A stretch of 64,000 nucleotides of DNA from Thermincola ferriacetica (GTDB lineage Bacteria > Bacillota > Thermincolia > Thermincolales > Thermincolaceae), in the NCBI RefSeq assembly GCF_001263415.1, contig NZ_LGTE01000002.1:124001-188000 (forward strand), read 5' to 3'. The translations under genes and the position numbers were made by a program. This document shows, piece after piece, positions 8,064 to 16,730 of the stretch. Position 1 is the first letter of the stretch, and each line of letters starts with the position of its first letter. Below the pieces are notes generated by a model. It did no database searches and was not told where the DNA came from. It saw only the letters and a program-made list of their open reading frames with translations.

Positions 8064-8774
8064 ATGAAGCGTATCAAAAAATGGTTATCCTTAGTTACCG
8101 TTACAATGTTTATTGCATCAATTGCTGTAACTCCTGTTTTTGCCGCTACAACTAAAGTTTACACTACAACCTCATACTCGTCTGTTCTCAGCATGATAAA
8201 AACAATGTTCCCCAATTTTAAAGTACCGACGGTGCCAGCGCCAGTGCCTGCACCGGCGCCAGCGTCTGCACCGGCGCCTGCACCTGCACCAACGCCTGCA
8301 CCGGCGCCAGCGCCTGCACCGGCGCCTGCACCTGCACCAACGCCTGCACCAGCGCCAGCGCCTGTACCGTCAAGTGACTTTAAATTTACTGCCTTTGAAC
8401 AACGAGTATTGGAGTTAGTAAATATAGAGCGTAAAAAAGCAGGTTTGCAGCCGGTGGTGCTTGATAAAAAGTTAACCCTGGCTGCCCGGGCAAAAGCGCA
8501 AGATATGGTTAACAAAAGGTATTTCGGCCACACTTCGCCAACTTACGGCACCTTCGGTCAACAGTTGAAATATTTCGGCATATCCTATCGCAGTGCGGGT
8601 GAAAATATTGCTTCCGGCCAGAAAACTCCGGAAGCAGTAATGAAATCGTGGATGAACAGTCCGGGACACCGGGCCAATATACTGAGCCCTAAGTTTAACA
8701 AAATGGGTGTTGGCTATGCTTATACCAGCGCCGGAAATTATCATCATTACTGGGCCCAGTGGTTCACTAACTAA
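8064..8774 (+). CDS. Secreted CAP/SCP-domain protein with Pro-Ala linker (YkwD type)
   Basis: 236 residues in three parts. Residues 1-28 are a Sec signal peptide (Lys/Arg start, hydrophobic core, AXA-like cleavage after VFA). Residues about 55-105 are a linker of Pro-Ala repeats encoded by GC-rich repetitive DNA (8229-8365). Residues about 112-236 are a CAP domain with LNVIERKKAGLQP-like helix 1 (here LVNIERKKAGLQP), RYFGHTSP, GENIASGQ, MNSPGHRANIL and YWAQWF, giving the paired His/Glu cavity of the family. The linker probably spans the cell wall or spore coat. CAP proteins of this type occur on spores and cell surfaces of Firmicutes with no agreed activity. A terminator follows at 8781. Confidence 0.9.
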   Translation: MKRIKKWLSLVTVTMFIASIAVTPVFAATTKVYTTTSYSSVLSMIKTMFPNFKVPTVPAPVPAPAPASAPAPAPAPTPAPAPAPAPAPAPAPTPAPAPAPVPSSDFKFTAFEQRVLELVNIERKKAGLQPVVLDKKLTLAARAKAQDMVNKRYFGHTSPTYGTFGQQLKYFGISYRSAGENIASGQKTPEAVMKSWMNSPGHRANILSPKFNKMGVGYAYTSAGNYHHYWAQWFTN

Positions 8775-8780
8775 ATATTT

Positions 8781-8808
8781 AGAGGCGAGGGCAAACCCCT
8801 CGCCTTTA
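8781..8808 (+). terminator. Intrinsic terminator after the CAP-domain gene
   Basis: GAGGCGAGGG and CCCCTCGCCTT pair over about 10 bp with a short AAA-type loop, followed by TTT then AATATT. Located 7 nt after the stop codon. Confidence 0.75.
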
Positions 8809-8881
8809 ATATTACCTTAAGAAACAATAAAACACTGTGTTTAAAATCACATCCGTACTGTCGCTATTATACTTTACTTTA

Positions 8882-9196
8882 TTACTCTACTATAACAGCG
8901 GTGCCGCTGACGGTGACCATGAGCATACCGTCCCTGATCACTTCATAATCGAGGTCAACGCCTACAATGGCGTTAGCGCCAAGCCGTCTGGCTTTTTCAG
9001 CCATTTCGGCCATAGCTATTTCCCGGGCATCAACCAGTTTGCTTTCGTAGGCACCTGATCTGCCGCCTACGATGTCAGTAATACTTGCAAAAAGGTCCCT
9101 GACCACATTGGCGCCCATAATAGCTTCCCCTGCAATTACCTGCAGGTACTGAGTGATTTTTTTTCCCTCAATATTCGGTGTAGTAGTGATAATCAT
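8882..9196 (-). CDS. YbjQ/UPF0145 family protein
   Basis: 104 residues. The family is recognised from [10 protein letters not shown] at the N terminus, [17 protein letters not shown] (about 23-39), the helix [29 protein letters not shown] and the end VSGTAVIVE. These small proteins form pentameric rings and are annotated as putative heavy-metal-binding; the in vivo role is unsettled. ATG at 9196 follows a good minus-strand ribosome site (GGGGGAAT, about 9201-9208). It lies alone between the converging CAP gene and the divergent lysA gene. Confidence 0.9.
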   Translation of the reverse strand: MIITTTPNIEGKKITQYLQVIAGEAIMGANVVRDLFASITDIVGGRSGAYESKLVDAREIAMAEMAEKARRLGANAIVGVDLDYEVIRDGMLMVTVSGTAVIVE

Positions 9197-9264
9197 TCAT
9201 ATTCCCCCTTTTAAAACGGTATTGTTATTGTATTCCATAAATAGTCAGTTCATTCCTTCATTAA

Positions 9265-9293
9265 TTGACTTGAAATTGAATGTATGTTAATAT
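9265..9293 (+). promoter_or_regulatory. Sigma-A promoter of lysA
   Basis: TTGACT (9265-9270), a 17-nt spacer, TAATAT (9288-9293). Transcription would begin near 9300 and leave an 80-nt leader. The leader is too short for a lysine riboswitch and lacks its conserved blocks. Confidence 0.65.
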
Positions 9294-9380
9294 ATGAGGA
9301 AAAGTTTCTTATACGGTCGGTTCAACCGTAGCAACGGTTTAAAGACAAGGCATATAATACTTTGGGGAGGGGTTAGGGCT

Positions 9381-10721
9381 TTGAAACTGCAAGGCACTAT
9401 GACAGTGAATGAAAAGGGACATTTGGTTATCGGTGGATGTGATACTGTAGAATTGGCCAGGGAATTCGGTACTCCTCTATACGTAATGGACGAGGAATTT
9501 ATCCGCCAGAACTGTAAGGCTTATTATGAATCTTTTACAGGCGCTTATCCAAACAGTGAAGTTATATATGCCAGTAAGGCTTTTCTGGCTATAGCCATGT
9601 GTAATATTATTGAAGAAGAAGGATTAGGGCTTGACGTGGTGTCGGGAGGAGAGTTATATACAGCTCTGAAAGCCAAATTCCCGACAGGACGGATTTATTT
9701 CCACGGCAACAACAAATCCCCCGAGGAAATCAGGATGGCTCTTGAAGCGAACATAGGCCGGTTTGTGGTAGACAATACTTATGAAATGGATCTTTTGAAC
9801 AGTATAGCGGGGGAAATGAATAAAAAAGCGAATATTTTAATCCGGATTACCCCCGGTATTGAAGCGCACACTCATGAATACATCCAGACCGGACAGATTG
9901 ATTCCAAGTTTGGCCTGGTGTTAAGCAACGGGCAGGCTATGGAAGGCATTAAAAAAGCCCTTGGGTTGGAAAACCTGATTCTGAAGGGCTTGCACTGCCA
10001 TATAGGTTCACAGATTTTTGAACTGCAGTCATACCAGCACGCGGCCGAAGTTATGATGGAGTACATTCAAAAAGTAACAGCCGAAACAGGTGTCGAGATA
10101 ACGGAGCTGAACTTGGGCGGCGGTTTCGGAATATATTATTCTGCCGGAGACAGACCCGCCAGTATTAAGACTTATGCAACGATCGTCATGGAGACGGTGC
10201 AAAGAAAAGCCAGAGAATTTAATATCAATGTTCCGAAAGTGATAGTGGAACCGGGAAGGTCTATTGTCGGGGCCGCCGGAACCACACTTTATACAATTGG
10301 CTCTGTCAAAGACATTCCGGGCGTTCGTAAATATGTAGCTGTTGACGGCGGTATGGCTGATAACCCCCGGCCCGCCCTTTACCAGGCCCGGTATGAAGCG
10401 TTAGTGGCCAATAAAGCAGATGAGCCGAAAAAGGACGAAGTTTCCATCGCCGGTAAATGCTGTGAGTCTGGCGACATGCTGATTTGGGACCTGGCTGTTC
10501 CGGAGGTTGAGCCGGGAGACATTTTGGCTGTGTCCTGTACCGGCGCTTACAATTATTCGATGGCCAGCAACTATAACAGGTTGACAAAACCGGCTGTAGT
10601 GCTTGTCAACAGGGGAAATGCCGAGTTAATTGTACGGCGCGAAACCTATGAAGATTTGGTACAAAACGATATTGTACCGGAAAGGTTTAAGAAAAACAAA
10701 AAACTTACAATAGCCAAATAA
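9381..10721 (+). CDS. lysA: Diaminopimelate decarboxylase
   Basis: About 446 residues, the usual LysA length. PLP enzyme of the alanine-racemase fold III: YASKAF (Lys that binds PLP, near residue 62), HGNNKS, GLHCHIGSQI (near 205), LNLGGGFGI (phosphate loop), EPGRSIVG, and in the C-terminal domain CCESGDML and the substrate-site AYNYSMASNYN. It decarboxylates meso-diaminopimelate to L-lysine, the final step of the DAP pathway. TTG at 9381 is taken as start because GGGGAGGGG (9364-9372) precedes it. An in-frame ATG at 9294 overlaps the promoter, and an ATG at 9399 is also possible. It forms a single-gene unit between its own promoter and terminator. Confidence 0.95.
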   Translation: MKLQGTMTVNEKGHLVIGGCDTVELAREFGTPLYVMDEEFIRQNCKAYYESFTGAYPNSEVIYASKAFLAIAMCNIIEEEGLGLDVVSGGELYTALKAKFPTGRIYFHGNNKSPEEIRMALEANIGRFVVDNTYEMDLLNSIAGEMNKKANILIRITPGIEAHTHEYIQTGQIDSKFGLVLSNGQAMEGIKKALGLENLILKGLHCHIGSQIFELQSYQHAAEVMMEYIQKVTAETGVEITELNLGGGFGIYYSAGDRPASIKTYATIVMETVQRKAREFNINVPKVIVEPGRSIVGAAGTTLYTIGSVKDIPGVRKYVAVDGGMADNPRPALYQARYEALVANKADEPKKDEVSIAGKCCESGDMLIWDLAVPEVEPGDILAVSCTGAYNYSMASNYNRLTKPAVVLVNRGNAELIVRRETYEDLVQNDIVPERFKKNKKLTIAK

Positions 10722-10730
10722 CTGGGTAGT

Positions 10731-10782
10731 TAAGGCCATAGGGAAATTAATTTTGCAAAAACCTTATGGCCTTAGGTTTTTT
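10731..10782 (+). terminator. Intrinsic terminator of lysA
   Basis: TAAGGCCATA (from 10731) pairs with TATGGCCTTA (ending 10774) around a 24-nt loop containing further pairing, followed by GGTTTTTT. Confidence 0.8.
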
Positions 10783-10897
10783 CGGAGAGGTTTTTAATAT
10801 TACTATGGCTTTTGCCTGATTCCAGGACAGTGTTTACCAGCTTTAACCTTTTACCGGTTTATGATATAATATTTCGGTACAGGAGGAGACAGGATGC

Positions 10898-13528
10898 ATG
10901 GAAATCATTGTCAGCCACAATAATACTGATCTTGACGGACTGGCTTCCATGGTTGCGGCAAAAAAACTGTATCCGGAAGCGGAGCTGGTTTATGGCGGTA
11001 AACTTCACCGCAATGTTAGGGAATTTATGGCTTTACATAAAGATACTTTAAATGTGCGGCTGGCCAGAGATATACCTGTTGACCAGGTAGAGCGGCTTAT
11101 CTTGGTGGATACCAAATCGCCCACGCGCATTGGCGAAATAAAAGAAGCTTTAAAGAACAAAAATATTGACATCCATATATACGACCACCACCCTGAGCAA
11201 GAAGATGACATTCGGGGAAATATTGTTGTCAATGAACTGGTTGGCGCTACCACTACATTACTGGTTGAACAGATCCAGCGGCGGAAGATTCCTATTAATT
11301 CCCTGGAAGCGACCATATTTGCCCTGGGTATTTACGAAGATACGGGATGTCTGACTTTTTCCACTACTACAGCCCGTGATGCTCAGGCTGTAGCATATTT
11401 GCTGGCGCAGGGCGCTAAGCTGTCTGTTGTGGCTGATTTTATTGGCCGGCCTCTTACGGAAGCACAAAAAAACCTGCTAAACCGGCTCATTCTTTCGGCT
11501 GAAACAAAGGTGATTAATGGGGTTAAAGTTCTTATCGCCACGGCAGAAGAAGATGAATATATAGGCGGATTATCTCTGTTAACCCATAAACTGCTTGATA
11601 TCATAAGCATAGATGTGGTTTTTACTGTTGTACTTATGGATGACCGGGTGCACATGGTGGCCCGCAGCAGGATTGAATCGGTAGATGTAGGCGAAATTTT
11701 GGAGAACTTCGGAGGCGGCGGACATTCTACTGCGGCCTCGGCTACGGTACGCAGCTCCAATGTGGCTGAGCTGACAGCGGAGTTAAATGAAATTCTGCAT
11801 AAAAAGATAAAACCGGAAGCTGTAGCCCGTGATGTTATGTCCGCTCCGGTAAAGACTATTCCCATGCAGACGACTATAGAAGAGGCAGGTAAAATCATGC
11901 TGCGGTACGGACATACAGGGATGCCCGTTGTTGACGGAGATAAAATGGTAGGCATTATTTCCCGCCGGGACTTGGATAAAGCAAGGCACCACGGGCTGGG
12001 TCATGCTCCGGTAAAAGGATTTATGTCCCGCAAGGTTATCACTGTCAATGAGGATACGCCTTTATCCGATATTCAGCACCTGATGATAGAGAATAATATT
12101 GGCCGGCTGCCTGTAGTTAGAGACTCTAAACTGGTGGGCATTGTTTCCCGGACAGATGTGCTAAAGAACCTGCATGGTGACAATTACCCGGAACGCTACC
12201 GCCGGGTCTATGCCCAGCACCAGGCTAACGGCGACCAAAACGTAACTTCGCTGATGATAAAGAACCTGCCTGACAGGCTGCGCCAGTTGCTGGGCCAGAT
12301 AAGTTACCTGGCCGACCAAAAAGGCTATTCAGTATTTATAGTAGGTGGGTTTGTACGGGACCTCCTATTGGGTGTGGAAAACCTGGACTTCGATTTGGTT
12401 GTGGAAGGTGATGGGATAGCTTTTGCTAAAGACTTGGCCGAGTTTTTATGCGGTAGGGTGAGGGTGCATGATAAATTCGGTACGGCTATAGTTATCCTGT
12501 CTGATGAGTTCAAAATAGATGTGGCCACGGCTAGGACCGAATACTACGAATACCCGGCAGCTTTGCCGAAGGTTGAAATTTCTTCCCTGAAACAGGATTT
12601 GTATAGGCGGGATTTTACCATCAATGCTATGGCTATTGCCCTAAGCCAAAAGAATTTCGGCGAGTTGATCGATTTTTTTGGCGGTAAAAGAGATTTAGAG
12701 GAAAAGGTGGTCAGAGTTTTATACAACCTTAGTTTTGTTGAGGACCCGACCAGGATTTTAAGGGCTGTCAGGTTTGAACAGCGTTATGGTTTTACCATCG
12801 AACCGCAGACCCTGGCTTTAGCGAAAGGGGCCATCAAGGCCCAAATACTGAATAAGCTTTCCGCAGACAGGGTCAGGGAAGAATTGAAGCACATCCTGGA
12901 GGAAACATCTCCCCTCGGAGCTGTTATCAGGATGAAAGAACTGGGTATTTGGCAGTTTGTGTTACCACAGGCCATGGTCGATGAGGAAATAATTTCTCTT
13001 ATAGAGAGAGCGCCTAAGGAAACAACTCACATTAAAGAACTTGGTTTTTTGGACATCAAGGTTTGGCTTATACATTTGGCGCTCTTGGTACATAAGAGCG
13101 GCGCCACAATAGAAGAAATTGATACCCACCTGCGTTTGAACAAGGAAGAACAGTTAATTTTAAAGAATATATTAGCCTGTTGGGAAGTAATTGTGCGTTT
13201 ATGCGCCGTACCTGGGGCCAAGGTCAGTGAAATAGCCCGGTACCTGAATGAAATGCCGGCGGAAGGGTATGTCTTTTTGCTGCTTAAGTTAGGGGATCAA
13301 AGGTCAGTCAATTATTTAGTGAAGTGTCTAAAAAGAATGAAAAGAAATAAACTATTAATTACCGGGGACGATATTAAAAGGCTTGGCCATCAGCCTGGCC
13401 CGTTATTTAAGGAAGCTCTGCAGGCAGCCTGGGAAGCCAAGCTTGACGGGTTGCTAAAATCCCGTGAAGAAGAGCTGGGTTTTGTGGACAGGTATATCAA
13501 GGAGAGAGAAGGGAGTATCAACCATTGA
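10898..13528 (+). CDS. DHH phosphoesterase - CBS pair - tRNA nucleotidyltransferase fusion
   Basis: 876 residues with three modules. Residues 1 to about 300 are a DHH/DHHA1 phosphoesterase: HNNTDLDGLASM at 6-17, VDTKSP near 66, YDHHPEQ near 95, and GGGGHSTAAS near 272 in DHHA1. Residues about 310-430 are two CBS motifs (VMSAPVKTIP..., FMSRKVITVNE...), which normally bind adenine nucleotides. Residues about 455-876 are a class II tRNA nucleotidyltransferase: GGFVRDLLLG followed by DFDLVVEGD, and RRDFTINAMA. The last module adds C or A residues to tRNA 3' ends; in bacteria with such fusions the work may be split between CC-adding and A-adding enzymes. The DHH module suggests oligoribonucleotide or c-di-nucleotide cleavage. 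Start by AGGAGGAG (10881-10888). Confidence 0.92.
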   Translation: MEIIVSHNNTDLDGLASMVAAKKLYPEAELVYGGKLHRNVREFMALHKDTLNVRLARDIPVDQVERLILVDTKSPTRIGEIKEALKNKNIDIHIYDHHPEQEDDIRGNIVVNELVGATTTLLVEQIQRRKIPINSLEATIFALGIYEDTGCLTFSTTTARDAQAVAYLLAQGAKLSVVADFIGRPLTEAQKNLLNRLILSAETKVINGVKVLIATAEEDEYIGGLSLLTHKLLDIISIDVVFTVVLMDDRVHMVARSRIESVDVGEILENFGGGGHSTAASATVRSSNVAELTAELNEILHKKIKPEAVARDVMSAPVKTIPMQTTIEEAGKIMLRYGHTGMPVVDGDKMVGIISRRDLDKARHHGLGHAPVKGFMSRKVITVNEDTPLSDIQHLMIENNIGRLPVVRDSKLVGIVSRTDVLKNLHGDNYPERYRRVYAQHQANGDQNVTSLMIKNLPDRLRQLLGQISYLADQKGYSVFIVGGFVRDLLLGVENLDFDLVVEGDGIAFAKDLAEFLCGRVRVHDKFGTAIVILSDEFKIDVATARTEYYEYPAALPKVEISSLKQDLYRRDFTINAMAIALSQKNFGELIDFFGGKRDLEEKVVRVLYNLSFVEDPTRILRAVRFEQRYGFTIEPQTLALAKGAIKAQILNKLSADRVREELKHILEETSPLGAVIRMKELGIWQFVLPQAMVDEEIISLIERAPKETTHIKELGFLDIKVWLIHLALLVHKSGATIEEIDTHLRLNKEEQLILKNILACWEVIVRLCAVPGAKVSEIARYLNEMPAEGYVFLLLKLGDQRSVNYLVKCLKRMKRNKLLITGDDIKRLGHQPGPLFKEALQAAWEAKLDGLLKSREEELGFVDRYIKEREGSINH

Positions 13529-14154
13529 CATCGATTGATATATTAACTAAAACCATCGAGGTGTTGGCCATTATACCTGCATTGACCGTACATGAATATA
13601 GTCATGCCCGGGTCGCTTATGCATTTGGTGACCCAACGGCAAAATTTCAGGGTCGGCTTACCCTCAATCCCATCAAGCATTTAGACCCATTAGGTACGTT
13701 GCTGTTGATTCTATACAGGTTTGGATGGGCCAAACCGGTGCCAGTCAATCCCTATAACATGCAGGGAGACCGGCGTAAGAATATGATGTGGGTTTCCCTG
13801 GCGGGACCTGCTTCCAACTTGTTGTTTGCTGTTGTTGCTGCTTTTTTATGGGGGATATTTGCAGATATATGGTACCTGGCGGTTTTCTTTAATACTTTGT
13901 TTCAAATTAACCTGGTGTTGGCCGTATTTAATTTGGTACCGGTACCTCCACTGGACGGTTCGAAAATTTTGGCGGGTCTCTTGCCGGCCCGGCAAAGCTA
14001 TATTATTTACAATCTGGAACGATATGGGCCTGTCATTTTACTGCTCCTGGTAGTTTTTAACTTTGTTGGCGCTATTATCGGTCCGCCGATTAATCTTCTT
14101 TATAACCTGATTACCAGTTTTGTCGGATTATTTTTTCCGGGGGTATTTTATTAG
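13525..14154 (+). CDS. Site-2 protease family membrane metallopeptidase (M50, short type)
   Basis: 209 residues with about five membrane segments. The zinc motif HEYSH lies at residues 22-26 (HExxH class) in helix 1, and the third metal ligand is in PLDGSK (about residue 135). NPIKHLDPLGT and NPYNMQ are the conserved Asn-Pro loops of the short soluble-domain-free M50 group. Intramembrane proteases of this branch act on membrane-bound substrates that are unknown here. The TTG start overlaps the preceding stop (TTGA), so it is coupled to the upstream fusion gene. Confidence 0.88.
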   Translation: MTSIDILTKTIEVLAIIPALTVHEYSHARVAYAFGDPTAKFQGRLTLNPIKHLDPLGTLLLILYRFGWAKPVPVNPYNMQGDRRKNMMWVSLAGPASNLLFAVVAAFLWGIFADIWYLAVFFNTLFQINLVLAVFNLVPVPPLDGSKILAGLLPARQSYIIYNLERYGPVILLLLVVFNFVGAIIGPPINLLYNLITSFVGLFFPGVFY

Positions 14155-14297
14155 AAATTCGACTTTCTCATTTTGCAGAGCATCACTTAGTGCCAAGTGA
14201 CTACCATTGTGATGGTGAAATAAACAGTGAATCAGAAAAATTTGTATTTATTATACCGAAAAAAGAAGAGGAGTTAAAAAGAAGAGGAGTTGAACAA
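14155..14297 (+). promoter_or_regulatory. Leader of trpS with two competing inverted repeats
   Basis: Within 14181-14218, TCACTT/AAGTGA form one short hairpin, while CATCAC pairs with the later GTGATG to form an alternative. Downstream are tandem GAAGAGGAGTT repeats, the second of which is the trpS ribosome site. No T-box consensus (specifier loop, antiterminator GGTGGNACCGCG) is present. Function is not established. Confidence 0.35.
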
Positions 14298-15284
14298 ATG
14301 AGTAAAGGCAGAATTTTAAGCGGGATGCGCTCAACCGGTAGATTACACATTGGACATTTAAGTGTGTTGGAAAACTGGGTGAAACTACAGGATGAGTATG
14401 AATGTTTTTTTATGGTTGCCGATTGGCATGCCTTAACATCTAATTATGCGGACACTCATGACATGCAGCGAAACATACGGGACCTGGTGATTGATTGGAT
14501 GGCAGCCGGCCTGGACCCAGGCAAGTCGACCATTTTCGTACAGTCTCATGTAAAGGAGCATGCTGAACTTCATTTACTGTTGTCCATGATTACTCCTCTT
14601 TCGTGGCTGGAACGGGTACCCACCTATAAAGATCAGATTGCACAGTTGGGAAAACAGGGAAAAGACCTCAATACTTACGGTTTTCTGGGATATCCACTGC
14701 TACAGGCGGCTGATATACTGGTTTACAAAGCTAATGCTGTGCCGGTGGGTGAAGACCAGCTTCCGCACCTTGAATTTACAAGGGAAGTGGCCAGGCGTTT
14801 TAACTTTATGTATAAGGCGGAAATTTTTCCAGAACCCCAGCCCATTATCGGACAGGTGGCTCTTTTACCCGGTATTGACGGACGAAAAATGAGCAAGAGT
14901 TACAATAACTTCATTAATATTTCCTCTGAATCAAAGGATTTAGTTGCCAAAGTTAATGCCATGATTACTGACCCGGCGCGTATTAAAAAGACAGATCCGG
15001 GACATCCGGAGATCTGTACAGTGCATACGTATCATACCATTTACAGCGCTGCAGAACTGGAAGATATACGGACCAAATGCCGGGCCGGTGATATCGGCTG
15101 TGTGGCCTGCAAAAAAATGTTAGGGGCCAAGCTGGATGAACTCCTGAATCCCATACGGGAAAAGCGCGCAGCATTAGAAAAAAACCCTGATTATGTAAAT
15201 AAGGTTTTGGCTGAAGGGGCCGAAAAGGCAAGAAGTGTTGCCGGTGAAGTACTCAAAGAGGTTCGCAAGGTTATGAACATGTAA
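14298..15284 (+). CDS. trpS: Tryptophanyl-tRNA synthetase
   Basis: 328 residues, the standard bacterial TrpS length. Class I signatures are present: RLHIGHLSVLENW (HIGH box, residues about 13-25) and DGRKMSKSYNN (KMSKS box, about 195-205). YPLLQAADIL and PVGEDQLPHLE line the tryptophan/ATP site. It charges tRNA-Trp. The ATG at 14298 is chosen because GAGGAGTTGAAC stands directly before it; an upstream in-frame ATG at 14190 would add a non-homologous tail. A CxxC pair (GCVACKK, about 273-279) near the C terminus is common in the clostridial form. The scpA gene follows after 24 nt. Confidence 0.97.
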   Translation: MSKGRILSGMRSTGRLHIGHLSVLENWVKLQDEYECFFMVADWHALTSNYADTHDMQRNIRDLVIDWMAAGLDPGKSTIFVQSHVKEHAELHLLLSMITPLSWLERVPTYKDQIAQLGKQGKDLNTYGFLGYPLLQAADILVYKANAVPVGEDQLPHLEFTREVARRFNFMYKAEIFPEPQPIIGQVALLPGIDGRKMSKSYNNFINISSESKDLVAKVNAMITDPARIKKTDPGHPEICTVHTYHTIYSAAELEDIRTKCRAGDIGCVACKKMLGAKLDELLNPIREKRAALEKNPDYVNKVLAEGAEKARSVAGEVLKEVRKVMNM

Positions 15285-15308
15285 TATTGACAAACTGAGG
15301 TGAACCTG

Positions 15309-16100
15309 TTGGCTTATCAAATAAAACTGCCCGTTTTTGAGGGACCTTTTGACCTGTTGTTTCACCTTATCGAAAAAAATGAGGTGGATATTTATGATAT
15401 TCCCATTGCCACCATTACTGAGCAGTACCTGGAATACCTTGCCCAAATGCAGATGCTGGACCTGGAAATAGCCAGTGAGTTTTTGGTGATGGCTGCCCGC
15501 CTGCTGCATATCAAGGCCAGAATGCTGTTGCCCAAACCGCCCAGGGAACCGGCTGACGATGAAGAAGAAGTTGAATTGGAAGACCCGCGTGATGAACTGG
15601 TCGAAAGGCTGCTTGAATACAAAAAGTTTAAACAGGTGGCGGATTTCTTGAAACAGCGGGAAGAAGAGCAGGAAAAGATCTATGTTCGTCCGAATGAGGA
15701 AGAGATGTTCATCCATCTTTTCAGTGAGGAAAACCCCCTGGAAGGGATAGACCTGTCCAAGTTGCTGAAGGCGTTAAAAGAAGTCTTTCAAAGGGCTGAG
15801 CAGGTTGAGACAACCGGAGAAATACCCAGAGATGAAGTATCCATCCGGGACAAGATGCGTGAGATTAGGAGACGCCTGTTTTTCTTGCCCCGGGGGATTT
15901 CCTTTAAAGACCTTCTTGCTTCCCAGGCCTCGAAAGTGGAAATTATCGTTACATTTCTGGCCCTGCTGGAACTGATTAAATTAAAACAGGTCAAGGTTTC
16001 ACAGCCTAAGGTATTTGGCGAGATAATGATTTTCAGTTGTTTTGACACTTTAGAGCCGGACGAATGGGACGCCGATGCGGAAGGGAGTGACCTGAATTGA
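15309..16100 (+). CDS. scpA: Segregation and condensation protein A
   Basis: 263 residues. The kleisin N terminus AYQIKLPVFEGPFDLLFHLIEKNEVDIYDI is diagnostic, followed by a middle acidic stretch (DDEEEVELEDPRDELVERL) and a C-terminal winged-helix domain (VEIIVTFLALLELIKLKQV). ScpA bridges the SMC heads and, with ScpB, forms the condensin that compacts and separates chromosomes. TTG at 15309 is preferred, since GAGGTGA (15297-15303) is spaced 5 nt before it. A GTG at 15300 lies within that ribosome site. It overlaps scpB by 4 nt. Confidence 0.95.
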   Translation: MAYQIKLPVFEGPFDLLFHLIEKNEVDIYDIPIATITEQYLEYLAQMQMLDLEIASEFLVMAARLLHIKARMLLPKPPREPADDEEEVELEDPRDELVERLLEYKKFKQVADFLKQREEEQEKIYVRPNEEEMFIHLFSEENPLEGIDLSKLLKALKEVFQRAEQVETTGEIPRDEVSIRDKMREIRRRLFFLPRGISFKDLLASQASKVEIIVTFLALLELIKLKQVKVSQPKVFGEIMIFSCFDTLEPDEWDADAEGSDLN

Positions 16101-16690
16101 CGGTTATGTTTCCGGCAGATAACAAAGCGGCTATTGAATGCCTGCTTTTTGTCGCCAAGGAGCCTTTAACGCCAAAGAATATAAGCCAAATTATCGGCAT
16201 TCCGGAAGAAGATGTAAAGGATCTGGTGTTTCAGTTAATGAAGGAATACGAACGGGAAGATAGGGGCATTCAGGTTGTGGAAGTGGCGCATGGTTACCAG
16301 ATGTGTACCAAAAAGCAGTATGCTGATTATATAGAAAAATTATACAAGCCGCAAACCCATTATGGCCTGTCCAGAGCCGCTTTGGAAACCCTGGCCATCA
16401 TCGCCTACAAACAGCCTATTACCAGGGCGGAAGTAGAAGCCATCCGCGGTGTGAAAATAGACAGTTCTCTAGGAACTCTGTTGGACAAGAATTTAGTGCG
16501 GGAGGTTGGGCGCAGGGAGGGGCCCGGACGCCCTATTCTTTTTGGTACTACTCCCAGTTTTTTGCGGTACTTTGGCTTGAAAGATCTGAGCGAACTGCCT
16601 GCACCGGAAGAATTTCTCACCCAGAATACCGTGGAGGACTTTTCGGAGGACCATTCGAAGGAAGGAGCAAACACAGGAGGGATTGGCTAA
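16097..16690 (+). CDS. scpB: Segregation and condensation protein B
   Basis: 197 residues made of two winged-helix domains. Conserved segments include AAIECLLFVAKEPLT at the N terminus, LSRAALETLAIIAYKQPITRAEVEAIRGV (about 93-121) and GRREGPGRPILFGTTPSFLRYFGLKDLSELP (about 134-164). It dimerises and binds ScpA in the SMC-ScpAB condensin. The TTG start is contained in TTGA shared with the scpA stop, so the two are translationally coupled. The terminator hairpin begins inside the last codons. Confidence 0.96.
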   Translation: MTVMFPADNKAAIECLLFVAKEPLTPKNISQIIGIPEEDVKDLVFQLMKEYEREDRGIQVVEVAHGYQMCTKKQYADYIEKLYKPQTHYGLSRAALETLAIIAYKQPITRAEVEAIRGVKIDSSLGTLLDKNLVREVGRREGPGRPILFGTTPSFLRYFGLKDLSELPAPEEFLTQNTVEDFSEDHSKEGANTGGIG

Positions 16691-16703
16691 ACCAATCCCT
16701 TTT
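16679..16703 (+). terminator. Intrinsic terminator overlapping the end of scpB
   Basis: GGGATTGG (16679-16686) and CCAATCCC (16692-16699) with loop CTAAA, then TTTT. The left arm encodes the last residues and the stop codon of scpB. Confidence 0.85.
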
Positions 16704-16730
16704 CTATGTTTTTAAAGGGATATAATCGGG

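Noticed and set aside
8229-8365. Repeat array resembling CRISPR or satellite DNA
   Set aside because: The repeats are in frame and encode the Pro-Ala linker of the CAP-domain protein; there are no regular spacers.
9294-9380. Longer LysA N terminus or lysine riboswitch
   Set aside because: The segment overlaps the promoter, has no ribosome site and is not typical of LysA. It is too short for an aptamer.
14155-14297. T-box leader of trpS
   Set aside because: Too short and without the T-box antiterminator sequence or a TGG specifier in a recognisable stem I; only small competing hairpins are present.
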